From: Volvox africanus
Taxonomy: Eukaryota; Chlorophyta; Chlorophyceae; Chlamydomonadales; Volvocaceae
DNA: 64,000 nucleotides
Assembly: GCA_030268105.1 (NCBI GenBank)
Contig: BSDZ01000022.1
Coordinates: 930,001-994,000, forward strand
Direction: 5' to 3'
Part shown: piece by piece, positions 1-10,856 of the stretch
Layout: every line of letters begins with the position of its first letter
How positions within the stretch are numbered: the stretch's first letter is position 1
Notes under the pieces: model-generated
Databases searched by the model: none
What the model was told of the DNA's origin: nothing
The model's input: the letters and a program-made list of their open reading frames with translations, nothing else
Translations under genes and position numbers: made by a program

Positions 1-976
1 GACACCCGAGCTAGCGCCCCCACGCGCCTGGCGTTGCCGGTTGCTGCGTCGCGTCGCGGCAGTAGGCGTGGGGCGAGTCACTCCGAGTTCCTGGTCGAGA
101 GCTACAGCTTCCCCAAGCGGATCCTGCACATACACGGCATTTGCACGAGGGACAGACTTGACTTCTTCCTCACCGGCAAGGAGTCGTATCTCCGTACCCT
201 TAGCAAAAATGACCAAGGCATCATATGACTTGATCGGCACCCCAGCCAAGTCAGTAGCGCACCATTTAGCCAACAGTTTCGTCAGGCCTCGCTTAAACCA
301 AAAGACACGTTCAGTTTCGGTGAGATCAGCAATGGGGGTCACTAGTGCTTCGAAGCGTGACTGGTACGCAGGTACATTTTCACCCCGACGCATGTGGTAA
401 CTACCAGCCGCCAAGACCTTACGAGCCTCCACATCACGTGCTTGAACCTCAGTAGCGAACCGTGCGAGCAAAGCGGCGATCATCTCGTCAAAAGTATAGT
501 CACCCCGGGCGGTGGTCCATTCGCGATACCAGTCCTTCGCTGAGCCCTGGAGGGTGTTACCAACGAAGAGACACCTGATACCATCATTATCGCCACCATG
601 AACAGCCTGGAGATACTTTTTAGCGTCACGCACGTACGCACGAGTTGCATCGGCTATGCTATGTCCTGGTGTCTTTTCAGTCAGCGAAATATTGAGCCTA
701 GGAACGGGAATTGACAATCTCATCACCTCAGGGATGTCATCGTGACCTCGAGCTTGAGGTAATGGCAGAACTCTTGGTCCAGCAGTGTTGTCCATATTGG
801 TGTTAACTGCTAAATGCGGCACAATTAAGTGAGCAGGGGTCTGAAGGACAAGGGGATCTTGAGTGGCTCGCAGTCTCAACAGTCTCAAGACCTCTATCCG
901 GAGCTCTAGCAGCCACAACAAAATCGGGTTGGCTAGCTAAGCTAGTGTGCGGCGTATCGTCGCCTTCCACGGACAT
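1..976 (-). pseudogene. E1 gag, frameshifted, cut by window edge
   Basis: The capsid (gag) gene of a Ty3/gypsy element, which would package element RNA into cytoplasmic particles. The start codon at 976-974 begins MSVEGDDTPHTSLASQP, colinear with the E6 gag start at 33336. About 80 bases in, at the GLETV motif, this copy has one extra base relative to E6, so the rest of gag is out of frame. Homology to E6 gag, including the FVGNTLEGSAKDWY block, continues to position 1. Its zinc knuckle, if present, lies outside the window. The frame is visibly broken, so it is a pseudogene. Confidence 0.8.
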
Positions 977-1420
977 GGAACCCGATGCAATACCCTAGAT
1001 TTGCATAATAGAAGCCGACTTCTATTGCAAAGGCAAGAGTACAAAACGATTCGGTGAGCCTACCAACAGTACTCTTGAGAAGATTCAGTAAACTCAGCAA
1101 GTACTTGCCCAGCTGAGTCCTGATCTCCGTAGTTTGGGCGATGAGAGTCGCCAACTGGTCCGGACGAAAGCCGGTCTCAGTCACCGCGGCAAGCAATGCC
1201 GGTGCACTGAGATTACCTGCGACTCAGGGCGTGCACTTACACAACAAGTGCAGCAATCTAAGCAAAAGCAATTAAACAATTACAAACCGGAAGCAGCGGC
1301 GTCCAAAACGGCGCGGCCTAGGTCTTCGGCAAAAGTATCTAGCGGTCCTCGTGGTTCGTCGCTGGAACTCGCCATAGAAAGAACCTACTTCCGATTAGAC
1401 AAAGAGAGACAGTTAGGCAA

Positions 1421-1439
1421 CGAACCTGTCTCGATACCA
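1421..1439 (-). other. E1 primer-binding site
   Basis: Minus-strand TGGTATCGAGACAGGTTCG lies three bases inside the 5' LTR. It has the form expected of a sequence complementary to the 3' end of a tRNA: TGG opposite CCA, then acceptor stem, then T-arm start. The same motif follows LTRs in E5, E6 (one change) and E7. Confidence 0.7.
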
Positions 1440-1442
1440 ATT

Positions 1443-2276
1443 TGTTGTACCTCTCCTTCGTGTTTGCTCATAAGTATCTGTTTGTCTGAAGGCTTTCGAC
1501 ACCGATGCGCGAGCACTTGCAAGTACAGCAAGACAAGCGCGAGCAAACAGAGACAGCGGAAGACATCAAGACAGGAAGAGATATAACTTACAGTCTTACA
1601 GATCGAAGCGGTGCAATGGACGTAATCGCCGTCAGCGCCGGAAGCAAGCAATCATCACGTGGCTGTGGATTGCGAAGTTTAGGCTTAGCTCGGGCTAAGC
1701 AGACTAGCGTATAGAAATAATAATGTAGAACACACGAGTGTTCTCCGGTATCGAATGTCTTGTCTTGCTTAGCCGTCCTCGCATCTGTTATACTCGCAGC
1801 ATCGCAATGCCGTACGATTCACACTAGGAGGCCGATCCTAAGTGTGACAACCCTACTGCGTATAGGCGATGTCCAAGCATAACAACGTATAAGCCTTTCC
1901 GGCATTCGCATGATGCAAGGGTCCGAATAACGATATTCGGTTGCAAGGCATGCATTGCGACGAGTGCGGCGCTCTCAACGTGTGCTGTAATGAAGTAATA
2001 TTATATCAAATAATATTACTTATCGTTTCATAGCACGAGCATAATGCGCACTTCAATGATTCGGTATTTCATGCATGCTAGGCGGATTTGCCATGATGCG
2101 ATGTCGCGATGGATAATGATAACATGCCAAATGCATATATAAATGTATGCGAATACATCTATATCGTGCAGGTTCATTCATATGCAATAGTCATTCATGC
2201 GTTCATCAAGATAACACTTCACCTTGTAGGGTCGCATCGACCTACGCATCGGCGGGAAATGAACCGTAGCACAACA
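1443..2276 (-). repeat. E1 5' LTR (Gy-A, 834 bp)
   Basis: On the minus strand it begins TGTTGTGCTACGG and ends GAGGTACAACA. It aligns end to end with the two E6 LTRs and the solo LTR at 37543. The ends TGTTGT...ACAACA form short inverted repeats. Confidence 0.88.
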
Positions 2277-3495
2277 TCCCGGAGACAGCACTACATGGAC
2301 ATTGGGTGCCGCGACATAACGACAGTACCGTGCGCGCATCGATATGGAGTCCAGCACAATTAGCCATTGTGCAAAAGGGAACCTATCGCCTAAGGTACCT
2401 TGTCTGTCGTACCAAGATGTCACACCGGAGGAGGGCGGAATTGTGCGGAGCCTGTGGTTAATGTTGGTTAAGCGGTGTCCGTTCGCCGAAATAAAGAACC
2501 CAAGCTTGAGGGGTGTAAGGCAATCTTATCAATGATAAGGAAAAACACCCATGAATTGCTTGTGAGGCCTTGGGTGCAATCAATTGCTACCACCGCACAG
2601 TCTCTTGCGAAAGATTCTGAGGTCGCAGCCCCCTATCGCCAAAATTATACTGATGCATTTGTCATCTTGGGGCTCCCACCTATGTTCCCTGCTGACTATA
2701 CGATCCCTCTTGTGCCCGAGCACCCCGTTTCACAACCTACGTACAGGCTAAGTCCGCTAAAGTTGAGCGGATGAAACGGCAAGTGAGGGATCTGCTCGCA
2801 AAGGGTATGATTCGGCCCAGCACGTCGCCATATTCGGCTCCGATATTGTTTGTCGGTAAGAAGGATGGGACGCTGCGTATGTGAATTGATTATCGGGGCT
2901 TAATGCGACCACGAATAAAAATTGCTACCCTTTGCCGCGCGTCGATGACCTGATCGATAAGTTGAAAGGTTCAGCTTACTTTTCCTCGATTGACCTTCAA
3001 CAAGGGTATAATCAGATACGCATTGCTGCCTCTGATATCCCGAAAACCGCTTTCCGGACTCCCTTTGGTCACTTCGAGTACACGGTCTTGTCGTTTGGAC
3101 TTACTAATGCGCCCGCCACATTTCAAGCAGTGATGGATCGCATGTTCAGACCGTATATCGACAGGTTCGTCGTTTGTTATTTGGATGATATTTTAATATA
3201 TTCCAAAACGCGCGAGGAGCACCTGAAGCATCTCGAGCTCGTGCTTGAGGTGATGAAACGGGAGCAATTGTTTGCTAAACACGCCAAGTGTTTTTGGGCG
3301 CAGCCTCAGGTGGAGTATTTGGGCCACATCGTGTTGGTCACTGGGGTCAGGATGGACCCACTGAAGGTAGCTGTGGTTCGCAAATGGCCTGCGCCTCAGA
3401 ACCTCACCGAACTACGCCAGTTCTTGGGTTTGACCAACTACTTCCGTAAGTTTATCAAAACTACTCCATTATTGCGGCCCCGCTTACAAATTTGA
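2277..3495 (+). pseudogene. E2 pol: protease tail and reverse transcriptase
   Basis: RNA-dependent DNA polymerase of a chromovirus. Positions 2277-2760 match the protease-RT linker of E5 and E7 but carry stops. The RT core at 2932-3495 shows the SSIDLQQGYNQI block (palm aspartate), LTNAPATFQ and the catalytic YLDD near position 3178. One cysteine codon in the CIDYRG block has become a stop (TGA, about 2882), and a one-base deletion near 3466, before the sequence encoding YSIIAAP, shifts the frame into RNase H. The linker frameshift before RT is shared with E4, E5 and E7. This copy cannot make a full polyprotein. Confidence 0.82.
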
Positions 3496-5514
3496 CGAAG
3501 AAAGGAGGTTTCGCTTCACTCGAAGCCTGGACACCCGCGTGTCAGCGGGCATTCGAAGAGCTCAAGCGAATCATCGCCGATGACGTTACCCTCTCTTTCC
3601 CTGATTACTCGTTGCCATTCCGTGTTGAAGTTGTATTGGATGCTTCTTTGCATGGAAGCGGCGCTGTATTGTTGCAGGAAGGACGACCGATCGCCTTCAC
3701 GAGTAAGAAGTTCTCGGGTGCGGAGACCCGATATACAACCGGAGAGCAGGAGCTGTTGGCAGCTCTGCATGCTTTGAAGGAATGGTGTTGTTACCTCGAG
3801 GGCCGCCCTCTTACGCTGAAGACCGATCATAAGCCGCTGACATTCTTGCAGAGTGTTCCCACGCTTAACCGACGACAAGCCCGGAGGATGGAGTATCTAT
3901 CTCGTTTCGACTGTACGTGGGAGTATATCGCCGGCAGAATTAATATTGCTGACACCCTCAGTCGACATCCATCATTGCACGCTGCAATTCTGGCAGCACC
4001 GGTCACTCGTTCGCGCAGTCAGGAGGTGCCGATAGCAGTGGACCTCGTGCAGCAACTCAAGATAGCGTATCAAGCCGATCCATGGTTTGCTTCACTGAGT
4101 AATGTGGAACATTTGCACAAGCGCAATAATTTGTGGCTACGAAAGGATGGCTCGACCACACAAATCGTCGTGCTGAATGACGACGCTTTGCGCTACGATA
4201 CTTTTGCACGGTTCCACGAGGACCCGTTAGCAGGACATCCTGGAAGCACGTGTTTGGCAGAGCTTGTACGACGCTCATTCTGGTGGCCGCGCGTGGTGAA
4301 GGATGCGGAAAACTTCATGCAAAGGTGCAGTCTCTGTCAGCGCAATAAAGCACTATCCGGTAAGGGCCAGGGTTTACTACAACGTTTACCTATACCAGAT
4401 GCCCCTTGGGAAAGTGTTTCTATGGACTTCGTAGTCGTGCTGCCCAAAACTGAGGGGGGATACGACTCGGTGTTCGTTATGGTCGATCGCTTAACCAAGA
4501 TGGTTCACTTAGCCCCCTGCACCTCGTCTTGCACCGCTGAGCAAACAGCACGATTATTTTTCGATAATGTGGTACGATTGCATGGCGTTCCTAAAAATGT
4601 GATATCCGATCGCGGCGGTCAATTCACGTCTAAGTTTTGGGAAGCGCTATGTGAACTCGTCGGTATGCACGTTCATTTGAGCACAGCATATCATCCACAA
4701 TCCGATGGGCAAACTGAACGCACAAATCGCATGCTGGGCGACATGTTAAGGAATTTCGCGGGACACATACCCTCTGTTTGGGATACGTTTCTAACTTCGG
4801 CAGAATTCACGCTTAACAATGCTGTTAACCGCTCAACAGGTCAAAGCCCCTTCTTTCTGAATTATGGATTCCATCCTGCGCTACCCATGTGGCGAGAGTT
4901 GGAGATAAATATTCCGCGGCTAAAACCTTTGCCAAGTCGTTCCTATCCTGCATGACAGACGCGAAGGCATGTTTGGATGCGGCACAACAACGGACGACGG
5001 ACTACTATAACAAATCCAAACGAGACGTAACATTTTGGGTGGGACAAATGGTACTGTTGAGCACTAAAAACCTGCGTTCACTCGCTGAAGGTTCCTGTAA
5101 ATTGTTACCTCGCTGGATCGGTCCTTATCCCGTTGTTCGCATGATAGGGAACGTAGCCGTGGAGCTATCCCTACCCTCTGACATGAATATTCATCCTACG
5201 TTTCATATCTCCCTCATTCGTCCTTATCGCGGCACAGCACCCGTTACAAGCGACACCGATGCCCCTGCAGTAATGGACCCCAGTCCCGAGACCTGGATCG
5301 CAGGCAAGCAAAAGGTGTATGATGTGGAGCGAATGTTGGATTATCGTGTTCGTCGTGTAGGTCGACAGTGATGAAAGTGGAAGGTGCACGAATATCTGGT
5401 CAAGTGGACTGGCTATTCTAGCGAGCACAACTCTTGGGAGCCGACACATAATTTCTCGCCAGAGATGAAGCCCCTATTGGAGGAAGCTCGTGTACATGCC
5501 ACGCAGACCCAATG
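3492..5514 (+). pseudogene. E2 pol: RNase H, integrase, chromodomain
   Basis: RNase H degrades the RNA template and integrase inserts the cDNA; the chromodomain would steer integration to modified chromatin. In order: RNase H with the SGAVLLQEG and TDHKPL blocks; the integrase zinc domain (FHEDPLAGH, then CSLC); the catalytic core with SMDF, SDRGGQF and QTERTNR supplying D, D and E; the GPY module (WIGPYPVVR, about 5115); and a chromodomain with YLVKWTGYSSEH ending at 5514. A missing base at about 4914 (CCGCGGC) shifts the frame into the integrase C-terminus, and a TGA at 5369-5371 cuts off the chromodomain. Both lesions recur in E5. Confidence 0.85.
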
Positions 5515-5560
5515 ATCTCTGCAGTCGATGCTGTTCAATGCAGCGAGGACGCTGCATACA

Positions 5561-5574
5561 GGAGGGGGGATAGT
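5561..5574 (+). other. E2 polypurine tract
   Basis: GGAGGGGGGATAGT directly abuts the 3' LTR, the expected plus-strand priming site. The same tract precedes the 3' LTRs of E5, E6 and E7. Confidence 0.75.
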
Positions 5575-6388
5575 TGTTGTATGCGGGTTCGATCACCGTT
5601 TGCACTGAAGTAGACCACAATCCATTTGAGCATCATGAAGCATGATATGATTAAATTAGCATGATATACTCGAGTATATCTAGCTAATCAGGCATGTCGC
5701 ATTATCATCTACGATATCACGCTGTCGGTCAACATGTTTGACTCAAGGCTGATAATTAATGCGCGATCTATCAATTGGCATATTATATCACGTAATAATA
5801 CTTTGAATAGTATTACCTCATCTGTGTCATAAACCATACGCGTATGCAAGAATGCGACGATCGCGATGGTTGGGTCGGCAACCGAATATCAATATTCAGA
5901 CCTTTGCATATTGCATGCGTTGCATCCGATAATATCACGAATGACACGATATTTAGAGCAGTATTACCAAGGTACTCACACTTGAGATCGTAATCCAGTG
6001 AGACCTGTACTGCGCATCGGTATCGCGACGTGATAGGTGCGAGGACGGCCGCCTAGAGACCGAAGTCGGCTCAACGCTACTTTGGATTAAGTACCCGTGT
6101 GCTTAACTCTATTCGATACGCATACATACGATATACTCATATATATTCGGCCTGAGCTATTCTAGCATCTCATTTGCAGCCGAGTAATGAACATTGCCCA
6201 CGGGGTCTGAAGGCAGACTTCTAATTTGCAATCGAAGAACATTGTAAGTTAAATCTTTCCTTATCGTTGAGTCTTCAGCTGTCTATTACTCGCATTGGAT
6301 TGCCTTGCTGTTCGTAAGCTTGGTACGCACGCAGTTAACACCTAGACGTGCAGAGCTAATACATGATTGAAGAAGAAAGGATACAACA
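5575..6388 (+). repeat. E2 3' LTR (Gy-B, 814 bp)
   Basis: Starts TGTTGTATGCGGG and ends GATACAACA. It contains the family's perfect 18-bp palindrome at 5663-5680. Its last 120 bases share diagnostic bases (acacctagacgtgcagagc) with the LTR at 20958-21771, marking a subfamily. AGTTG follows at 6389-6393. Confidence 0.88.
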
Positions 6389-6723
6389 AGTTGGATCTTT
6401 CCTTATTCTGGAGTCTTCCGCTGTCACTTTGCCCGCATTGAATCGCCTTGCTGTTCGTAAGCTTGCTGCGCACTAGCTAACATCCAGACGTGCAGATTCA
6501 GTGCATGATTGAAGAAGGAAGGATACAACAACTAATTTCTTCTTATAGTCAACACAAGATTGCGTCGCTGCTGGAAGGTATGCAAGGTGTCCTCCGATTC
6601 GAGTCGGACACCGCTTAGTTCAATGGTGTGACGGGAAAACCTTACCCAAACTATCTTATGCTGCTGAAGTTTGGTTTGAGGCCCCTCTTTTGGATTCTAC
6701 CAGGTTCGAGCCTGCTATAGGGT
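6389..6723 (+). mobile_element. E4 left piece: Gy-B LTR tail plus gag-protease fragment
   Basis: 6389-6393 is AGTTG, the right copy of the E2 target duplication. 6394-6530 is the last 137 bases of a Gy-B LTR, ending GATACAACA. At 6531 the sequence jumps without leader or gag start to the gag-protease linker (LLEGMQGVLRFESD, then FEAPLLDSTRFEPA). It stops at 6723 with AGGGT, where E3 was inserted. The rest of E4 resumes at 27060 with the same AGGGT. Confidence 0.8.
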
Positions 6724-7263
6724 TGTTGAATCCTTCCTTCTTCAATCATGCATTAGATCTGCACGTCTGAATGTTAGCTGAGTGCATACCGAGCTTACGA
6801 ACAGCAAGGCAATCCAATGCGAGTAATAGACAGCTGAAGACTCAACGATAAGGAAAGATTTAACTTACAATGTTCTTCGATTGCAAATTAGAAGTCTGCC
6901 TTCAGACCCCGTGGGCAATGTTCATTACTCGGCTGCAAATGAGATGCTAGAATAGCTCAGGCCGAATATATATGAGTATATCGTATGTATGCAAATTATA
7001 TAGAGTTAAGTACACGGGTACTTAATCCAAAGTAGCGTTGAGCCGACTTCGGTCTCTAGGCGGCCGTCCTCGCACCTATCACGTCGCGATACCAATGTGC
7101 AGTACAGGTCTCACTGGATTACGATCTCAAGTGTGAGTACCTGCGTAGCACTGTTCTAAATACCGCGTAATCCGTGATATTATTGGATGCAACGCATGCA
7201 ATATGCAAAGGTCCGAATATCGATATTCGGTTGCCGACCCAACGATTGCGATCGTCGCCTTCT
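6724..7263 (-). repeat. E3 3' LTR remnant
   Basis: On the minus strand this is the last about 540 bases of a Gy-B LTR, ending at 6724 (TGTTGAATCC on the plus strand, one change from the canonical end). It stops abruptly at about 7263. The missing first part of this LTR lies in opposite orientation at 8827-9060. Confidence 0.8.
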
Positions 7264-8767
7264 ATAAGGCAGAATTAATATTGCTGACGCCCTCAGTCGA
7301 CATCCATCATTACATGCTGCGATTCTGGCAGCGCCGGTTTCTCGTTCGCGCAGTCAGGAGGTACCGATGGCAACGGATCTCACGCAACGACTCAAGAGGG
7401 CGTATCAGGCCGATCCATGGTTTGCTTCACCAAGTAATGTGGAACATTTGCACAAGCGCAACGATTCGTGGCTACGGAATGATGGTTCGACCACACAAAT
7501 CGTCGTACCAAACGACGACGCTTTGCACTATGATATTCTTGCACGGTTCCACGAGAACCCGTTAGCAGGACATCCTGGAAGCACGCGTCTGGCAGAGCTC
7601 GTACGATGCTCGTTCTGGTGGCCTCACGTGGTGAAGGATGCAGAAAACTTCGTGCAAAGGTGCAGTTTATGCCAGTGCAATAAAGCACTATCCGGTAAGG
7701 GCCAGGGTTTATTACAACCTTTACCTATACCAGATGCCCCTTGGGAAAGTGTTTCTATGGACTTCGTAGTCGCGCTGCCCAAAACTGAGGGGGGATACGA
7801 CCCGGTGTTTGTTATGGTCGATCGTTTGACCAAGATGGTTCACTTAGCCCCCTGCACCTCGTCTTGCACTGCTGAACAAACAGCACGATTATTTTTCGAT
7901 AACGTGGTATGATTGCATGGCGTTCCTAAAAATGTGATATCCAATCGCGGCGGTCAATTCACGTCTAAGTTTTGGGAAGCGCTATGTGAACTCGTCGGTA
8001 TGCGCGTCCATTTGAGCACAGCATATCATCCACAATCCGATGGGCAAACTGAACGCACAAATCGCACGCTGGGCGACATGTTAAGGAATTTCGTGGGACA
8101 CACACCCTCTGTTTGGGATACGTTTCTAACTTCAGCAGAATTCACGCTTAACAATGCTGTTAACCGCTCAACAGGTCAAAGCCCCTTCTTTCTGAATTAT
8201 GGATTCCATCCTGTGCTACCCGTGAGGTGAGAGTTGGAGATAAATATTCCGGCGGCTAAAACCTTTGCCAAGTCGTTCCTATCCTGCATGACAGACGCGA
8301 AGGCATGTTTGGATGCGGCACAACAACGGACGACGGACTACTATAACAAATCCAAACAAGACATAACATTTTCGGTGGGACAAATGGTATTATTGAGCAC
8401 TAAGAACTTGCGTTCGCTTGCCGACGGTTCCCGTAAATTGTTACCTCGCTGGATTGGGCCATATCCCGTTGTTCGCATGATAAGGAATGTAGCTGTGGAG
8501 CTATCCCTACCCTCTGACATGAATATCCATCCTACATTTCATATTTCTCTCATCCGTCCTTATCACGGCACGACGCCCGTTTCAAACGACACCGATGCCC
8601 CTGCAGTAATGGATCCCGGTCCTGAGACGCAGAAGGTGCACGAATATCTGGTCAAGTGGACTGGCTATTCTAGCGAGCATAATTCGTGGGAGCCGATGTG
8701 TAACTTCTCGCCAGAGATGAAGCCCCTATTGGAGGAAGCTCGTCTTCGTGCCACGCAGACCCAATGA
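7264..8767 (+). pseudogene. E3 inverted block: integrase and chromodomain
   Basis: Starts within RNase H (sequence encoding the end of the AGRINIAD block) and runs through the integrase zinc domain, catalytic core, GPY module and chromodomain. Lesions: a TGA at 7910-7912 where relatives have CGA; the second catalytic aspartate changed to N (VISNRGGQF, about 7940); a TGA at 8228-8230 before ELEINIP; and an in-frame loss of about 30 codons between the PAVMDPGPET block and the chromodomain. It lies on the plus strand although it belongs to minus-strand E3: its RNase H edge continues that of 9061-9450, as expected of an inversion. Confidence 0.8.
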
Positions 8768-8812
8768 TCTCTGCAGTCGATGCTGTCCGATGCAGCGAGG
8801 ATGCTGCATACA

Positions 8813-8826
8813 GGAGGGGGAATAGT
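8813..8826 (+). other. E3 polypurine tract (in inverted block)
   Basis: GGAGGGGGAATAGT abuts the LTR start at 8827, showing that the element's 3' end, from integrase through the LTR head, moved as one inverted unit. Confidence 0.6.
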
Positions 8827-9060
8827 TGTTGTACGCGGGGTCGATCACCATTTATACCAGAGTGGACTGCAACCCATTTGAGCATCATGAAGCATGATAT
8901 GATTATATTAGCATGATATACTCGAGTATATCTAGCTAATCAGGCATGTCGCATTATCATCTACGATATCACGCTGTTGGTCAACATGTTTGACTCGACG
9001 CTGATAATTAATGCGCGATCTATCCATTGGTGTATTATATCACGTATTATAATACTTTGA
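8827..9060 (+). repeat. E3 3' LTR head (in inverted block)
   Basis: First about 234 bases of a Gy-B LTR (TGTTGTACGCGGGG). It ends at 9060, where antisense RNase H begins. Together with 6724-7263 it accounts for one LTR less about 40 bases, the apparent loss at the inversion breakpoints. Confidence 0.75.
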
Positions 9061-9450
9061 TGTACTCCCATGTACAGTCGAAACGAGACAGATACTCCAT
9101 CCACCGAGCTTGTCGTCGGTTAAGCGTAGGGACACTCTGCAAGAATGTCAGCGGTTTGTGATCAGTCTTCAGTGTAAAAGGGCGGCCTTCGAGGTAACAG
9201 CGCCATTCCTTCAAAGCATGTAGAGCCACCAACAGCTCTTGCTCTCCGGTCGTATATCGGGTCTCCGCACCCGAGAACTTTTTACTCGTGAAGGCGATCG
9301 GTCGTCCTTCCTGCAACAATACAGCGCCGCTTCCATGCAAAGAAGCATCGAATACAACTTCAACACAGAATGGCAAGGAGGAATCAGGGTAAGAGAGGGT
9401 AACATCGTCAGTGACGATTCGCTTGAGCTCTTTGAATGCCTGCTGACATG
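9061..9450 (-). pseudogene. E3 RNase H fragment
   Basis: Minus-strand RNase H of Gy-B pol: FKELKRIVTDD, SGAVLLQEG, SKKFSGAETRY and TDHKPLTFLQS blocks read from 9450 to 9061. Interrupted at 9450 by the E7 5' LTR; the upstream coding sequence resumes at 22465. The left edge at 9061 is an inversion breakpoint within WEYI(AGRINIAD). Confidence 0.82.
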
Positions 9451-9908
9451 TGTTGTTCGTGGGTTCGATCCCCACTTGCTCCGAAGTAGACCGCATTATA
9501 TTCGAGCATTACGAAGCATGATATAATCATATTAGCATGATATATTCGAGTATATCTAGCTAATCAGGCATGTCGCATTATCATCTACGACATCACGCTG
9601 TCGGTCAACATGTTTGACTCGAGGCTGATAATTAATGCGCGATCTATCCATTGGTATAATATTCCGCGTAATAATGCTTTGAATACTATTACCCCATCTG
9701 TGTCATAAACCATACGCGTATGCAAGAATGCGACGATCGTGATGGTTGGGTTGGCAACCGAATATCGATATTCGGACCTTCGCATATTGCATGCGTTGCA
9801 TTCATTAATATCACGGATTACGCAGTATTTAGAATAGTGCTATGAATATACTCACACTTGAGATCGAAATCCAGTGAGACCTGTACTGCACATCGGTATC
9901 ACGACGTG
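9451..9908 (+). repeat. E7 5' LTR, part 1
   Basis: Gy-B LTR start (TGTTGTTCGTGGG) to about LTR position 458, where the DIRS element begins. Continues at 14554. Confidence 0.85.
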
Positions 9909-9934
9909 TTAGCTCCTGCTACGAGACTTTGCCA
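9909..9934 (-). repeat. DIRS split direct repeat B2 (26 bp)
   Basis: Plus strand starts TTAGCTCCTGCTACGAGAC and is identical over 26 bases to 10217-10242. It forms the outer end of the element. Confidence 0.85.
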
Positions 9935-10058
9935 TTTCTGTTACAGATTGGCTGTGCTCTAACGGCCTGACCAAAGAAAGGTCGTTCCGAACCAAAGGAA
10001 AGAAATAACGTAGCAGAGCGACAGGCGGGTGACGCGACTACCAGGGTGGGAGGGCAGG

Positions 10059-10193
10059 GCGCGAGCTGAACAACAAAAACAAGATAAGTAATAAAGCTAG
10101 CGAGTGCTATTTATAGTGAACCTGAGGACACGGATCGCCCTCCTCGAGTCGTACCACTCATCGGACGTAAGGTCCTGTACCGCAGCTAACCCG
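10059..10193 (-). repeat. DIRS split direct repeat A2 (135 bp)
   Basis: Nearly identical to 14419-14553, with only a few substitutions. Lies between the B copies, so the A-ORFs-B-A-B arrangement is complete. Confidence 0.85.
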
Positions 10194-10200
10194 GCTTAAG

Positions 10201-10856
10201 CTACGCATAGCCCGCATTAGCTCCTGCTACGAGACTTTGCCAAAGGAAGAGAAAGCCCCTCTCAGCGGTTGAAAAACTGTCCCGCCACTGGCAGCCACGA
10301 ACCCCCAAGTCGAGGTAGTGCTCCCGCAACGCTGAGGAACCTGCGGCCCAGCCGCCGAAGGCTTCGATAATATCCAGGGGCACCCCCGCGAAGCACCGCC
10401 GTGACACAGACTGTACAGGGTATGTACGGGCTGAAGCCGCTCCAAACCGCACTGCGACAAAACACGACCAAACCAACGCTCCGCCCCTTGCGTTGTCTGG
10501 CGCACCGGCCAGAGACGCGATGTATCCCGCGCAAATAACTGGGAAAGAGCCACCCGTAGGTGCGGTAGATTGCCCAACGGAAACTGCAATACCGGGGCCA
10601 ACTCAGGCGCGACTAAGCGGCCTTTCCAGTGCAGGGGCTTGTACTGGAAGGTCGACTCACCATCAACAACAGACACACGCGCCCAAACGACGGACAGTAG
10701 GGAGTCCGGCCGGAGAAACAGACAAAAACTAAGTACGACAAACAGGAGAGGGATAAACAGGTCGGACGCGACTGGCACCGACGGGAGTCGCTCATATAAG
10801 GACCACGCGTCTATGGCACTGAAGGCGAGGACCAGGGCGGAGGGCGGGGCTCCCAA
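10201..10856 (-). pseudogene. DIRS tyrosine recombinase, catalytic domain
   Basis: Would cut and rejoin DNA to integrate a circular element copy. The first part, read from 10856, has FLRPDSL with the first catalytic arginine, then YSLCHGGASRG near 10420-10390, where the family has an H-x-x-R type box; arginine is replaced by cysteine (TGT for CGT). The reading then shifts frame, and the C-terminal segment GVPLDIIEAFGGWAAGS...LREHYLDLG, with the nucleophile tyrosine, is in a second frame ending near 10201. A further frameshift near 10830 separates this domain from its N-terminal part in the upstream frame. Two frameshifts and a lost arginine make the enzyme dead. Confidence 0.75.
10217..10242 (-). 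repeat. DIRS split direct repeat B1 (26 bp)
   Basis: Inner copy of the B repeat, 23 bases from A2, beside the recombinase end. Confidence 0.82.

Larger units (their letters stand above)
1..2276 (-). mobile_element. E1: Gy-A family Ty3/gypsy retrotransposon, 5' part
   Basis: Read on the minus strand this is a 5' LTR (2276 to 1443), a primer-binding site, a leader and a gag gene that runs off the left edge. It matches the 5' end of E6 (32044 onward) through the LTR, leader and gag. The LTR abuts Gy-B pol sequence at 2277, so E1 was inserted into E2. The first host bases, 2277-2281 (tcccg), should recur beyond the left edge as the target duplication. Confidence 0.85.
2277..6388 (+). mobile_element. 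E2: Gy-B family Ty3/gypsy chromovirus, 3' portion
   Basis: It runs from the protease-RT linker through RT, RNase H, integrase and chromodomain to a 3' LTR. Its 5' end lies left of the E1 insertion, outside the window. The LTR is followed by AGTTG and then by the tail of a second Gy-B LTR, so E2 was inserted inside another element's LTR. Confidence 0.85.

Noticed and set aside
1421..1439. tRNA-like sequence
   Set aside because: Only the complement of a tRNA 3' end is present, adjacent to an LTR; no D-arm or anticodon arm, so it is a primer-binding site and not a tRNA gene.
1385..1714. Short open frames within the leader and LTR of E1, and similar ones in other LTRs
   Set aside because: They recur in every LTR copy with stops at varying places and have no start or motif support; LTR sequence explains them.
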